Below are positions 12,746 through 24,739 of a DNA stretch of 64,000 nucleotides, piece by piece. Every line of letters begins with the position of its first letter. Positions within the stretch are counted from its first letter, which is position 1. The notes below the pieces were generated by a model. It ran no database searches and had not been told where the DNA came from. It was given only the letters and a program-made list of their open reading frames with translations. Source of the DNA: Saururus chinensis (lineage: Eukaryota; Streptophyta; Magnoliopsida; Piperales; Saururaceae); assembly GCA_035235625.1 (NCBI GenBank), contig CP141147.1:12947001-13011000 (forward strand), in the 5' to 3' direction. The translations under genes were made by a program, and so were the position numbers.

Positions 12746-14100
12746 TCGCTGACATCAAGGAGAAGACTTGGTTGCTATACTCAAGAGCTACAATGCATGT
12801 TTCCCACTCTAGGGGAACCAGGGGCAAGATGGTCAACCTGATGCTTGGCAAAAATAAAGTCTTCATGGGGAACAACACATACTTCGAGGTGGAGGCTATG
12901 GGGAACTATATGATTCCCCTTAAGGATGGATCTACTCTTGTCTTGACTAATGTACTCTTTGCTTCCTCTATCAGGAGGAACCTAATTTCAATCCCTATTT
13001 TGACCAAGAAGGGGTTTGAAGTTAGGTTCAAGGAGAGTAAGGCTACTGTGGGCAAGGGTGGGACTATTTTATTTACTGCTTCTTTAGTTGATGGGTTGTA
13101 CTGCTTAGATGTAATGAACTCAATTAAATCAAATGAAATAAGCACTTCTGAGTATATTGATTTGTTTGTGGATGATGCCCTATTGTGGCATATGCATTTG
13201 TGTCATGTAAATGTAGACAAGATACATATGATGTCAAGTGTTGGGTTCTTACCCAAAATATCCAAACACCTATGTGTGTCTGAGGATTGCTTATCGGAAA
13301 GATGAGCAAACAATCCTTTCAAACGGGAAAAAGGGCAAATGAACTCTTAGGGGTGGTACATTCTGACATCTGTGGGCCCCTGAATGTTCAGACCCACAGA
13401 GAGATGACGTATTTTAATATGTTCATAGATGACTACTTAAGATATGGGTACATGTATTTAATAAACAAGAAGTCTGATGCCTTAGATAAATTCAAAGAAT
13501 TTAAAGCTGAGGTAGAGACTCAGTTAAGCATGAAAGTAAAAATCCTGACTACTTACAGGGGTGGCGAGTACACCTCTTACCCATTTAAAAACTACTATAC
13601 TGATTAGGGAATAGTTCATCAGTACATCCTACCATACACTCCACAACAAAATAGAGTGGCAGAAAGGCATAATAGGATACTTATGGGCATAGTTAGGTCC
13701 ATTTAAAATCATCACTCTGAGTTAGGAACCAACTTTTGGGGTGAGGTTTTAGACACCGCCATGTACATCCTAAATCGTGTACCAACAAAGGTAGTCCAAC
13801 TAACACCTTATGAGTTATGGATGGGTAGACGTCAAAAGTTAAGGAATCTTAGAGTGTGGGGGTTTAGGGCACAAATAAAGGTGCCTGATCAGCATAGGTC
13901 AAAGATAAACCCCAAGACCATAAAGTTCAACTTTATTGGTTACTGTGACCAGTCTAAGGTATATCGATTTGTGGTTCACCACACAGATGGGACAGTGGGG
14001 GTAATTGAGTCTAGAGACACTTATTTCTTATAAGAAGAATCAAACCCTAGAATACCTAACAAAAGAGTCAATTTATTCGAGGTGGTTAAAGAGGCTGGTC
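12746..14100 (+). mobile_element. Copia protease and integrase remnants
   Basis: Follows the zinc knuckle in copia order. A protease-like segment near 12765-12810 is followed near 13180-13300 by an integrase N-terminal HHCC-like region. The integrase core then contains VHSDICGPLNV, typical of the copia DDE domain, and a later segment with the family motif LNRVPTKVVQLTPYELWMG near 13770-13830. Decayed. Confidence 0.8.
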
Positions 14101-14199
14101 CTAGCAATTCCCCAGAGGAAGTAATTGGATCAGATCAAAACCAAACCAAACCTGAACGCTCAAGAATGACAGGTTGCTATTCAGAAAGAGATGGACTCT

Positions 14200-15640
14200 A
14201 TCCTAAGGAATAAGGTCTAGGAGATAGTAGATCCACCTGAAGGGTGAAAGCCTATTGGGTGTAAATGGATATTAAAAAAGAAGCATAAGGCTGATAGGTC
14301 TATAGATAAGTACAATGCGAGATTAGTGGCCAAGGGGTTCACCCAAGTGTATGAGATGAACTTTAAAGACACATACTCACCGGTGTCAAGATTTAACTCG
14401 ATTAGATGTCTCTTAGTATGTGTTGTGTACTATGATTTAGAATTGAACTAAATGGATGTAAAGACTACCTTCCTAAATGGAGATTTAGAGGAGGAGATTT
14501 ACATGGAACAACTTGAGGGTTTTGTGGTTCCTGAAGAGAAACACAAGGTGTGCAAGCTCATAAAATCATTGTATGGCCTTAAACAATCTCCGAGGCAATG
14601 GTAGTTTACTTTTCACAAGGTGATTATTGAGTATGGGTTCACATTAAATGAACACAATCATTATGTATATACCTTCTAGGATGGGGCTAGGTATATGATG
14701 TTGTCAGTGTATGTAGATGACATACTCTTGATAGGGAATGACCTAACTATGATAGTCAGTTTAAAGGAATGGCTCAAAACCCAGTTTGAGATGAAAGACA
14801 TGGGTGAGGCATCCTACATATTTGGGATGAAAAATAATAGAGATAGAAAACTAGAAAGCTTACTATATCTCAAGAGTCATACATAGAAAGCATTCTCAAA
14901 TGTTTCAATGTCATTGGTTGGAAAACCATTGAGTCCCCTATTTACAAGGGTGCAATGTTGTCTAAGAGTATGGCTCCTCGAACTGAGGAAGACCGACTCC
15001 GGATGGAGTCAGTGCTATATGCACTGGCTATTGGTAGCTTGATGTATGTCATGACCTGTGCATGGCCTGATTTGAGATTTGTGGTAAGCTTGTTAAGCTA
15101 TTACCAAGCAGACCTTGGTCTTCAAAACTGGTAAGGGGTGAAGAGGGTATTTTGGTACCTATTAGGGTCTAAGAGTTTAAAACTCACCTATTAGGCAGAA
15201 AGTTTGTCCTTGGCTGGATAGAGTGATTCAAACTATGCGGGGGATTCAAATGACAGGAAATCCACTGCCGGATATGTCTTCATGTTTGGAGGGGAGGCTA
15301 TATCATGGGAAAGAAAGAAACAGAAGAGTGTTTCTAAGTATACGATGGAAGCTGAGTTTTATGCATGTAGTATTGCAGCTTCCCAAGCAGTATGGATAAA
15401 GGAGTTTCTAGCAAGATGGGGGCTAGAAGGCTGGACTGATTCTCCTGTCTAGATGTATTACGATAATCTGGCAACAATGTTGACACTCAAAAATGGGGAG
15501 ATCAGTGCTAGAGGTAAGCATATTGAGGTGCATTACTATTATATCTTCAATATGCTATAGGGGGGAAAAGTGACTGTGAGTCATCTTCCTACTACTGAGA
15601 TGTTGGCTGCCGTTCACTAAGGCCTTAACGACGGATCTAT
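14200..15640 (+). mobile_element. Copia reverse transcriptase and RNase H remnants
   Basis: RT is recognised by the copia catalytic motif YVDDILLIGND near 14708-14740 and the downstream FEMKDMGEASYIFGM. RNase H is recognised by a DRKSTAGYVF-type segment near 15255-15285 and by AEFYA near 15350. The order RT-RNase H after integrase is diagnostic of Ty1/copia. Decayed. Confidence 0.85.
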
Positions 15641-15728
15641 TTTCTAAGCATGCTCATAGCATTGGTCTTCGACAGGACTAGTGCAAGTCGTTGTTGGATC
15701 ATATGAGCCCTTCACCCATAGTAGGGGA

Positions 15729-16711
15729 TGTTGGACCATGGTATGGGCTCAGGCCCTGTTTGGTCCAATGTGTCACGATCCGGGTGATCCGGTATGGGCC
15801 ACGGGGTCCAAGAGTGGTGGGGGCGGTCGTGCTGACCCCACTTGTGCCTTTGTTACACTAATTTGAATGTGAACCATCGACGTCACACACACACACTAGG
15901 CATTCGACTAGATCGTGCATTAACACATTGTGGGGCCCAGAAGCGCGAATTATGTGTTGATGGTGGGACCCATGGTTAGTGAGGGGTCGACCTTGTCGCG
16001 GGCTTGGCTATGGGCAGGGGGTCTAGGCCTCCGCGGGCTTTGAGAAAAAGAGCCCGCTCCCATTGTGTTTGAACCTCAAGAGAAACTGGTAGGAATTAGA
16101 TAAGTAAGCCTACTTTGAAAAGCCCACAATTAGGCCTGCCCAAATAAGGAAAGAATGGAGTTTATAAAGAGAGAAAGAGAGGAGGAGTGCCCTAAGTGAA
16201 GGGCAGCCCCACTCCTCTCCTCCTCTCTCCAAATTTCCGACCCTCTCTCTCTCTCTCAATGGTGCGGCTCGCACAAACAAGGGGCCTTGCTGCTGGCTGC
16301 CCCATTGCTCCCCTCTCCTTGATGTCTTTGGCGGGCTGAACGAGGGAGAAGACTCTCCTCCTTGGCTGGATCGTGGAGGCTGATTCAAGGGCTGGTTCGT
16401 TGCTGAGAATTCCTTCATTTCAAGTGGTGGTTTGTGAGGGATCAACACATAGGTGATCTCCTTTCTCCATTACTTGTTTGATCTTGTCATTGGCGTGCAA
16501 GGGCTGGTTCTTGGAGGGCGTGAATGCCTAGGTCAGTTGGTATTTGTTCCTCTTTGATTATCCTCTTTGCTTGATTCATGATTGGGATAGTTTATATTGC
16601 TAATTAGAGATCTATTATGTATGATTCCTTTGTAGATTGATTTAAGGATTGGTTTTTGATTGGTGCGCCACGCCCCTCCTACTGCGCTTCAGCTGGTCCG
16701 GCCACTCTACA
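15729..16711 (+). repeat. 3' LTR of the copia element
   Basis: TGTTGGACCATGG...CACTCTACA, about 983 bp, directly followed by the TSD copy GGATT. Substitutions relative to the 5' LTR are frequent and mostly transitions. Confidence 0.9.
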
Positions 16712-17110
16712 GGATTTGATGAGCCTTCATAGCCACATGTGGTGGAGGAACTTGGAAAAGGCTAGGATAGAATTAACCATGCAGACACAAGGTAAAAGTA
16801 GATTTCAGAAGCCACCCTACACCAACCCAATGAAGAGGGGCAAAAGCCTGATGGGGGCACTTAAGAAAAAGAGGAAGAAATTGACCCCAACAAGAAAAGA
16901 TTCCTAGAGCTAGTGGACATTCAACCCATTGCAGTGATCGGCTTCACCAAGAGAGCTAAGGTTTAGCTAGATGGTAGGAAGGTGGATGAACTGCTGAGGA
17001 TATCAGCATTTCTTAACTTGTGTGAATTAAAAGTCACCTGTATGATTGGGAGAGTGAAAGGGGCAAGCTAGGTGCCTTCGAAAAGATCAGATGCATGGAG
17101 TAAGTTCATT
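16712..17110 (+). pseudogene. Fragment of a Ulp1-type MULE gene (linker region)
   Basis: The translation at 16788-16830 contains KSRFQKPPYTNP, matching KSKYRKPPYTDP in the linker of the Ulp1-type MULE gene on the minus strand near 31025. A lysine-rich stretch follows in both. This scrap lies directly after the copia TSD, so the copia element landed in or beside an older MULE copy. Frame does not continue far. No protease core is visible here. Confidence 0.5.
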
Positions 17111-18399
17111 AATATAACTAAAATATAATTGTTTTCATTTTTTATGATGTATTAACAATTATTTATACATTGGGGAGCAATATGGGATCCCTCATAACCT
17201 CTAGCTTTTTTCAGGGTGTCACAACTACCACAATGTCAATGGGTGACAAGGTTTGATATATACAATGTTAAATTTAAAACATTTTGTACTTCCGCATGCC
17301 TTTCCTCGTGTGCAGTAGATGGAGGAAGAGGAAAGTCGTTGCATGACGCAGAGGAGGAAGTCGTTGCATGCTTTCTACTCGGTCCTCTTTTTTGTAAGTT
17401 TTCTTTCATTTCTTGGTTAGTTTCCTTTTATTTCATCATACTTCACTAATAAAACTCTGCGTTGCAAAATGGCCCCACCCCCAAAGTACCGAAAAACCAA
17501 ACTCACACACTATCAAACTGGCAAACTCACAAACTACCAAACCTACTGAATATACCTTACTGAATACCAACTCTTCCTTCCTTGTTTTGTAATGCATATT
17601 CAAGGCAAAGTGTGTAAGAAGACATGGTCATATTTAGGGAAAATATTTGTTTTCAGTTGATAAAAGAGGATGATAGATTTTTATTTATTTGTTTAATGAG
17701 TATAGTTTGGACCATCTTAGTTGTTGTGTTGTATAATAATACACTTTCTCCTAGAGTTCTTCTCAATGTTTCATTACATTTAGATTGTAATTATTTTATA
17801 CTATATATAGGAGAATGGATAGACTTATAGTAACTGACCTCATTTACAAAGTAGGAAAGTTTTTTCTACTCCAAAGTACAAACGTACTTCAATTCTTCTA
17901 ATCCAAAGTACCAAAGTACTTATGCTCACAAGTACCAAAATACTAAAGCACTTATGTTAGAAGGTACTTTTGTTCCTAAGCACCAAAGTACTAGTGTAAT
18001 TTTGATCAAAATTTTGATGTACAAATGTACTTTTGCTCAAAAGTACCAACATACTTCTTTTCAAAAATACCAAAGTACCAAAATATCAAATTGTAGAACA
18101 TAAAAATACAAGACTGAGGTTTGAAGAATATATCATTGATAATGAGATTATATGTATTGATTGTGCATTGTATTTCCTATAATAAATTTTGATACTATGC
18201 GATTTATAACTAAATATGTCCAACACAAGTAAACATTTATAAAAACCTTTGTTATCCCCCAAAACCTATGTATCTATCGTTATCCAAAGAAAATGAAGCA
18301 TCTGTACATATGTATGCACAAGCTTCAAATTGAGTATGTTTTTCCAAATAATTTGATGGACGAAAATTTTCAAAAGGTAAACTAGAACTTATTCAAACC
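17111..18399. other. AT-rich gene-free DNA, probably MULE intron or flank
   Basis: No credible coding frame. It holds short-period degenerate repeats (17490-17560 and 17860-18085) like those in the MULE introns elsewhere in the window. A 77-codon frame at 17216 has no recognisable domain. Confidence 0.4.
17860..18085. repeat. Degenerate short-period repeat around AAAGTACC
   Basis: AAAGTAC and its complement GTACTTT recur a dozen or so times with variable spacing of about 9-20 bases. GTAC is self-complementary, so the block can form many small hairpins. Confidence 0.7.
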
Positions 18400-19013
18400 C
18401 TAAACCATGACTTAGCCAGGTTGTGGTTCTTCAACGTGAGCTAACCAATCTGGCCATTTTGGTGAATCAGATGATGCAGCAAACTGCTCATGATGGGGCA
18501 ACTCGAGTCCAAGCCCTGGTGGACAAGATTGCGCTATTGGAGAGGGCAGTGGTGAACACCGTCCCCAGCATGGAGGAACCCCAGTGGTCTTCAGCCAAGA
18601 AGACCAAAGTGCCGGAACCAAAAGAGTACTCTGGAGGTCAGAGTGTGAAAGAAGTGGGAACTTCTTATGGGATTTGGAGAACTACTTCAAGTTGATCTAA
18701 ACCCCCGACACCGAGCGAGTAGCGGTGGCAGCCATGTATCTCGCGGGAGATGCTAAATTGTGGTGGGGTGCACGATCGGAAGACAATGAGAGTTCTGGTT
18801 GTGCAAGGATTGATGACTGGGAGACTTTCAGGAAAGAGTTGAATGATCAGTTCCTTCCGACCAATGTTGCTTGGACTACATTAAGGAAGTTGAGGCAAAC
18901 CGGATCGGCACGGGACTACGTCAAGCAGTTCCAATCGCTGATGCTAGATGTCAAGGAGATAATGGAACAAGACAAACTCTTCAATTTCATGACGGGACTC
19001 CAACCTTGGGCCC
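18400..19013 (+). mobile_element. Galadriel-like gag, first part
   Basis: Encodes a plant Ty3/gypsy Gag: the stretch with VPEPKEYSGGQ, then AAMYLAGDAKLWWG and a RELNDQFLPTN segment are typical of the retrotransposon gag domain. It ends where a nested LTR begins at 19014. The extreme N-terminus is not recognisable. Confidence 0.8.
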
Positions 19014-20109
19014 TGTAACGTCTGGGATTTTTCTAAATTCCCGAAGCGACTGTGTGAAAACTTTGGTATTAGACCCCTTGAATTTCTCCTGAGAATAACT
19101 TTACCATAAGTTTGGATTAGTGACTGAAACCTATGTATTAGAAAGTAGACAGAAAGAGCTTCGAAACACCACCAAGAACGTGTGAATCGGAGTTCGGATA
19201 AGGGAGATACGACCGTTTGAAGTTGAGCAGATTGCACATGGCCCGTTTACCCGAGGTGGATGGAAGTCCTAAATGTACTAGGAGTTAGGATTCCTAAATG
19301 TAATAGGATTTGAGAGTCCTAAATGAACTAGGAATTAGAAGTCTTAAAAGATTTAGGAATTAGAAGAGAGAGAGTCTTAGCAAGACAATGACTCCAAACA
19401 AGGAGAGGACTTCTAGCCCAAGTAGGAGTCCGAGGAGTGCTAAGAGTGGTGAAAAGAGGTGAAGGATGGATCAACTATATATCTAGTTGGGTTAGGACTC
19501 TTTTGAGACTATTTTGAGCATGTATGGGGGTTGGTTTCCTATTGGTAATGGGGCAGGGATTTTGATTCCGGGATTATAACTAAGGATGGGAGAGTCCTAG
19601 AGGGGGAGGGCACCCAATAGCTTTAAGAGAGGCAGCCCCTATTTATTTTGGGGAGCCTCCTTCTTCTCCATCTTCTTCCTTCTCTCAGCAAGGACCTCTA
19701 TAACCAGCAATTTTGAAGGTGCAAATCAGCCACTTTTGGATTGAATTCAAGGCTTATAAGCATAGCAGCAAGAGGTAGGAACTTTGTGGACATGTTGGTA
19801 CAAGTAGGTGCTTCTTTTCACACCCTCAAGCATGAGGTTTTGATAGATATAATTCAGCCATAGTTCAGCCTAGTTCTAAGGGGTTTTTTTGATGTCATGA
19901 ATCATCCTTTACTTGTTTTGAATGATTGTGATTTTATCGCTTATGTACATGGCTGAATTGTACATGCATGATCCTGATTTTTGTCAAGTAGATTAGCCTT
20001 AATTCATGCAAACATGTTGTTGATTTATATCATTTACTTTAGCCCCATGTAAGGCATGAATGATTCTAATTCTAGTCATGTTTATCATTCAAAATTTGGG
20101 AGTAATTTT

Positions 20110-20455
20110 TGCTAAATTTTATCCCTGGTTCGTGGCCTTAGTTTAGGCTTCACTTTGGTAAAGTAAATCTCTGATTTGAAGCCTTAGTTTAGGCTCCACT
20201 TTGGTCAAGTAAATCCCTGATTTGAAGCCTTAGTTTAGGCACCACTTTGGTCAAATAAATCCCTGATTTGAAGCCTTAGTTTAGGCTCCACTTTGGTCAA
20301 GTAAATTCCTGATTTGATGCTTGTGTTTAGGCTCTACTTTTGCTTATCTTGATCCCTGATTTGTAGTGTACATAAAGGTTATACTTTAGCTTATTTAAAT
20401 CCCTGATTTGAAGCCTTGTTTTAGGCTCTACTTTGACCAAATTAATACCAAATTT
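20110..20455 (+). repeat. Tandem repeat, unit about 46 bp
   Basis: Six to seven imperfect copies of a unit containing CCCTGATTTGAAGCC and TTTAGGCTCCACTTTGG, directly visible within the nested LTR. Confidence 0.85.
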
Positions 20456-20690
20456 TCAGCTTTGATTGTGATATACCATAGTTTGATTATTGATGCTTGT
20501 TTCAGCCTATGCTGTCCTTGAATTTTAGCCTTGATTGTAATATACCTTAGGTTGTTTATTAATGCTTGTTTCGATATACCTTAGGTTGATTATTGATGCT
20601 TGTTTCAGCCTATGATGTCCTTAAATTTCAGCCTTGATTGTGATATACCTTAGGTTGTTTATTGATGCTTGTTTCAGCCTGAACTTGTCA
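20455..20690 (+). repeat. Second tandem repeat in the nested LTR
   Basis: Three to four imperfect copies of a unit containing GATATACCTTAGGTTG and TGCTTGTTTCAGCC, directly downstream of the 46 bp repeat. Confidence 0.75.
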
Positions 20691-20944
20691 TGTTAGGTGG
20701 CTGACGTGAGATGTTCATCTCAGCCCCAAATCCTTTTCATTAGAATGTTGGATTGGTCAAGCTCATCTCAGCATGAGTCTGAGTCCTTGTCATGATGATT
20801 AGAGCGCATGCTTATGCCCTAAGTTTGCCTTTTATCTTGCAAATCATAAGAGTCAATTGCATACATGATAAAGTGTGATTAGTATTAATTCTTTGGATGG
20901 ATTAAGTCATACGTCCATTTAGCATTGTGTTAGTTCACATTAAT

Positions 20945-21350
20945 AGCCATGGCGGTAATCTTTCAGACCCTTGTGGTCTCCGCTTCTTTGGGACGATGGA
21001 TCCCTGCAAATGCGCAAACCAGGTTTTTGAGCATCATGGAAGGCTCATCTACCTCCAACCAGTGTGTCCATGAGCACAGCTGGTACCTACATCTCTAGGC
21101 TCATGGCTGATCCAAGTGGATCTCTAGAGATGATAGGATTTATGATAATAGCCATGACAGTATTCTTTCAAACCCTTGTGGTCTCCGCTCCTTTGGGACG
21201 ATGGATCCCTGCAAACGCACAAACTAGGTTTTTGAGCATCATGGAAGGTTCATCTACCTCCGGCTAGTGTGTCTATTAGCACAGCTGGTACCTACATCTC
21301 TAGGCCCATGGCTAATCCAAGTGGATCTCTAGAGATGCTAGGATTTCTGT
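20945..21350 (+). repeat. Tandem duplication, unit about 205 bp
   Basis: The segment starting AGCCATGGCGGTAATC at 20945 recurs at 21150 as AGCCATGACAGTATTC, with the same following landmarks (CCCTTGTGGTCTCCGC, GGGACGATGGATCCCTGC, GAGCATCATGGAAGG). The copies are about 95% alike by eye. Confidence 0.85.
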
Positions 21351-22252
21351 TAGCATACAATTACTCCTTTGAGCGGGAGTCGGTATTTTCAGGTAACAAT
21401 TAGTGCATTGTTTCCTGAACGGTGTTCATTGTCTTGTGCATTGTGTTGGTCTTTATTGGTTAAAGGTCAGCCCATGTTTCTGAGCTATGTTATATTCAGT
21501 GCTCTGTATATTACCCTTATGTGGTACTGTTTGCAGGATGTTAGCATTAATTATCGAACAATGGTTCAAGAGATAATTAATAACATTATTTGATATTGCT
21601 TGTTAATTAGACAAGTGGAACGATTAAAGGACTTGCATAAATTGTAGGTTGCTTTAACATACATAAGCATTGCATATGTGATGCTATGCTTCTTAGTATA
21701 GTGTAGTTTTAGGCAGAACTACGTCTGGATCCGATCTTGTTGGAAACATTGGAGATGTTGTCTGATGAGTACGTAGGCAACTAACATCGGGTGATGTTGG
21801 CCCGATCCGAAAAACATTAATAAAATCTTTTGTCCTTGTGGAAGCTCTTCTCTTGAAGGCGGAGAGATTCCATTGTTGTTGTTGTGGTTGTTTGGTTTGG
21901 TTAGTTGTAGATTCTCCACGCGACAACAAGTGCAACAAGGAGGCGAGCACAAGATGAAGTTCTTCGTTTCTGCAACTCCAGTACATACGTGTTTTTTTTT
22001 GCATGAGAGTAAACTTGTTATTTATTTTCAGATAAATGAAGAACTTGTACTTAGATGGATGAGCTGTTCTTGGTCAATTTTCAAACATGTAGTAATATCA
22101 ATGTATTTGATATTCGTATTTGTGAACCCTAGTTGTCATGACCTGGATATTTAATCGAATGGTTTGTTTTGTATTTAAGAAAAAGAAAATAATTTCTCGT
22201 GACTACCATTCATGCAAATTTAGAAAGGGTTTTAAAAATCCGGGTCGTCAAA

Positions 22253-23010
22253 GGCCCAAACTGAGTTGAGGAGGCATAACATTCAAGACATCATAGCGGC
22301 TATTACAATGGCCGAAAGGTTGGTGGAGCTTAGGCCAAACACCTCCGGCCCGAAGGACAAGAAGAATGGATCTTTCAAAGGCGGTCACAAGAAGTTTGAT
22401 AAGAATTAAAGCAGCATTGGTGGACGACCGGACAAAGACAAGAAAAAGATGGACCAAAAGGTTAGAAAAACCAGCTACTTTATTTGTCAAGGTCCTCACT
22501 ATGCTCGTGACTGTCCCAAGGGATAGAAGCTGAATGTGATGGTAGCGAACGACGATTCCTCATCCGATGGTGAGACCACATGCATGAATCCCTTTCACTT
22601 GGTGAACGCCATGCGCAAAGAAAAGGAGGATAGGGCGAACTTGTTGTATGTTGAGACCACCCTCAACAAACAGCGGGTCAAGGCGTTGGTCGATAATGGG
22701 GCAACCCACAACTTCCTATCAAAGAAGTTCGCAGACTCAAGCAAGTTTGTGGTGATGAAGGCACAAGCAAAAATCAAAGTGATGAACTCGGTTGCAACCC
22801 CTCTCAGCGGCATCGTCAACCATGTCGATGTGCATATAGGGAAGTGGTCGGGAAAGCTTAACTTTACCATGGTTTCTCTCGATGATTTTCAGATTGTGCT
22901 CGGTATGGACTTCTTACAAAAAGCAAAGGTTTCCATCATTCCACATCTTGGAGGGCTGTTCATAGGCGATGAACAAGCCCCTTCCTACCTTCGTTCCATG
23001 TAGGAAGGAG
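22253..23010 (+). mobile_element. Galadriel-like gag end, zinc knuckle and protease
   Basis: After the nested LTR the gag region resumes with a zinc-knuckle-like CQGPHYARDC segment near 22485-22515. A retropepsin-type aspartic protease follows, with its catalytic motif in ALVDNGATHNF near 22683-22715 and the C-terminal VLGMDFL near 22898-22918. Confidence 0.8.
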
Positions 23011-23129
23011 GAGAGATCGGCGCAATTTCTGTCCACAATGCAACTGACCAAAGGCTTGAGGAAAGGCCAAGAGATGTACTTGGTCTCCATTACGAAGCTG
23101 GGAGAAGAGCCCATAGGAAGAATAGACGT

Positions 23130-24660
23130 TCCAACCCAAGTTAGCGACCTGCTGGCTGAATTTGCGGATGTCATTTCACCTGAATTACCGCAAGTTCTTC
23201 CACTAAGGCATATGGTGGATCATGAGATTGAACTCTTGCCAGGAAACCGTCCTCCCACAAGAGCCCCTTATAGTATGGCTCCCCCAGAATTGAAGGAACT
23301 TCGGATGTAGCTTGATGAGTTGCTGCAAGCAGGTTTCATCCATCCCTCGAAAGCTCCCTTTGGTGCCTCGGTGCTATTCCAAAAGAAGCAAGACGGTTCG
23401 CTACAGTTGTGTGTGGACTCTAAACAAGATTACTGTAAAAAACAAGTACCCGGTGCCTTTGGTTGCTGATTTGTTCGATAGGTTGGCCAAAGCTTCATAC
23501 TTTACGAAGCTGGATTTTCAGTCGGGTTATTGGCAAGTGCGGGTTGCGCAAGGGGATGAACCTAAGATGGCAATGGTGACATTGTATGGTTCTTATGAAT
23601 TCCCAGTTATGCCATTCGGCTTAACCACTGCCCCTGCTACTTTTTGTACACTGATGAATGATGTGTTTAGACCCTACCTCGACCACTTTGTGATAGTGTA
23701 TTTGGATGATATCGTTGTGTATAGCCAGTCCTTAGATGAACACTTGGGACATTTAAGGATTGTGTTGGAATGGTTAAGGGAACATCATTTGTACTTAAAG
23801 TTGGAAAGTGTAGCTTCGCCCAGGAATAAATCTTCTTCCCCAGCCATTGTATATCGTAGGGCATGGTGCAGATGGATATGAAGAAGATCGAAGCCATCAT
23901 GGAGTGGCCTGCTCCCACAAAAGTGCTTGAGTTGTGGTCCTTCCTTGGACTAGCCAACTACTATTGGCGCTTCATCAAGAGCTACTCAAAGAAGGTAGCA
24001 GTGCTGATTGAACTCTTGGAGAAGAACAAACCTTGGCGGTGGATGGCCTGCTCCTACAAAAGTGCTTGAGTTGCAGTCCTTCCTTGGACTAGCCAACTAC
24101 TATTGGTGCTTCATCAAGAGCTACTCAAAGAAGGTGGCGGTGCTGATTGATCTCTTGGAGAAGAACCAACCTTGGCAGTGGATGAATGACTGCCAAGAGG
24201 CATTCATGAGACTAAAGGAGGCCATTGCATCGGAGCCTATTCTAAAGTTGCCGGAGCTCGATGTACCATTTGAGGTACAAACTGATGCCTTTGATCGTGC
24301 TATTGGAGGCATGCTCATTCAAGCCGGTCATCCCGTGGTGTATGAGAGCTGAAAATTGAATGAGACGGAGTGGAGGTACTCCATCCACGAAAAGGAGATG
24401 ACTGCAGTGGTGCATTTCTTGCGCACATGGAGACACTATCTACTGGGAGGTAAATTTATAGTCTGGACTGACAATGTGGCCACAAGCTATTTTTCCATGC
24501 AGAAGAAACTCACAGCGAAGCAAGCCCAATGGCAAGAATTCCTTGCGGAGTTTGATTATGAGCTGCAATACAAACCGAGCAAAGCCAACATAGTGGCTGA
24601 TGCCCTCAGCCGCCGAACGGACCCGGAGGCGATGCTAGCTGCCTTAGTGCAAGTCTAAGG
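23130..24660 (+). mobile_element. Galadriel-like reverse transcriptase and RNase H
   Basis: RT shows TKLDFQSGYWQVRVAQGDE, PFGLTTAPATF and the catalytic VYLDDIVVYS with YLDD at 23699-23710. RNase H follows with TDAFDRAIGG near 24285 and ends in a VADALSRR motif near 24595. This is the standard Ty3/gypsy RT-RNase H block. Decayed. Confidence 0.85.
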
Positions 24661-24739
24661 AGACTTTCTAGACCAAGTGGTGCAGGTGACGCAAAAAGAC
24701 CAAGTCTGCATGTCGCTGCCACAAGCGGTGAAGGACGGT

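Larger units (their letters stand above)
8265..16711 (+). mobile_element. Ty1/copia LTR retrotransposon, fossil, with nested insertion
   Basis: Bounded by two LTRs of about 994 and 983 bp, each TGTTGG...CTCTACA, with a 5-bp TSD GGATT at 8260-8264 and 16712-16716. A PBS matching initiator tRNA-Met (TGGTATCAGAGCC) follows the 5' LTR. Gag, protease, integrase, RT and RNase H traces follow in copia order. An Athila-like LTR with its own PBS lies in the leader region, and the start of gag lies on the opposite strand, so the element is also rearranged. The reading frames are broken at roughly ten or more places. The LTRs differ at about one base in ten where I compared them, which suggests an insertion several million years old. 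The lineage within copia (Tork-like?) is uncertain. Confidence 0.9.
19014..22252 (+). mobile_element. Nested 3.2 kb LTR (Tekay/Del-type, probably solo)
   Basis: TGTAACGTCTGGG...CCGGGTCGTCA, flanked by GGCCC at 19009-19013 and 22253-22257. No protein domains occur inside. A promoter-like CTATTTATTTTGG near 19638 and a long transcribed-leader-like part with tandem repeats fit a very long LTR. The 5' and 3' ends have the TGTAAC / GGTCGTCA style of Tekay/Del chromoviruses. I infer a solo LTR because no internal region or second LTR is present. An antisense fragment of the same family lies at 49895-50088. Confidence 0.7.

Noticed and set aside
18423-19018. Possible host gene (acidic helical protein)
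   Set aside because: Sequence is a standard Ty3/gypsy Gag domain followed by the rest of the element.
20110-20690. Tandem 46-bp repeats considered as a centromeric satellite
   Set aside because: Only a few copies, confined to the inside of one LTR bounded by a GGCCC TSD.
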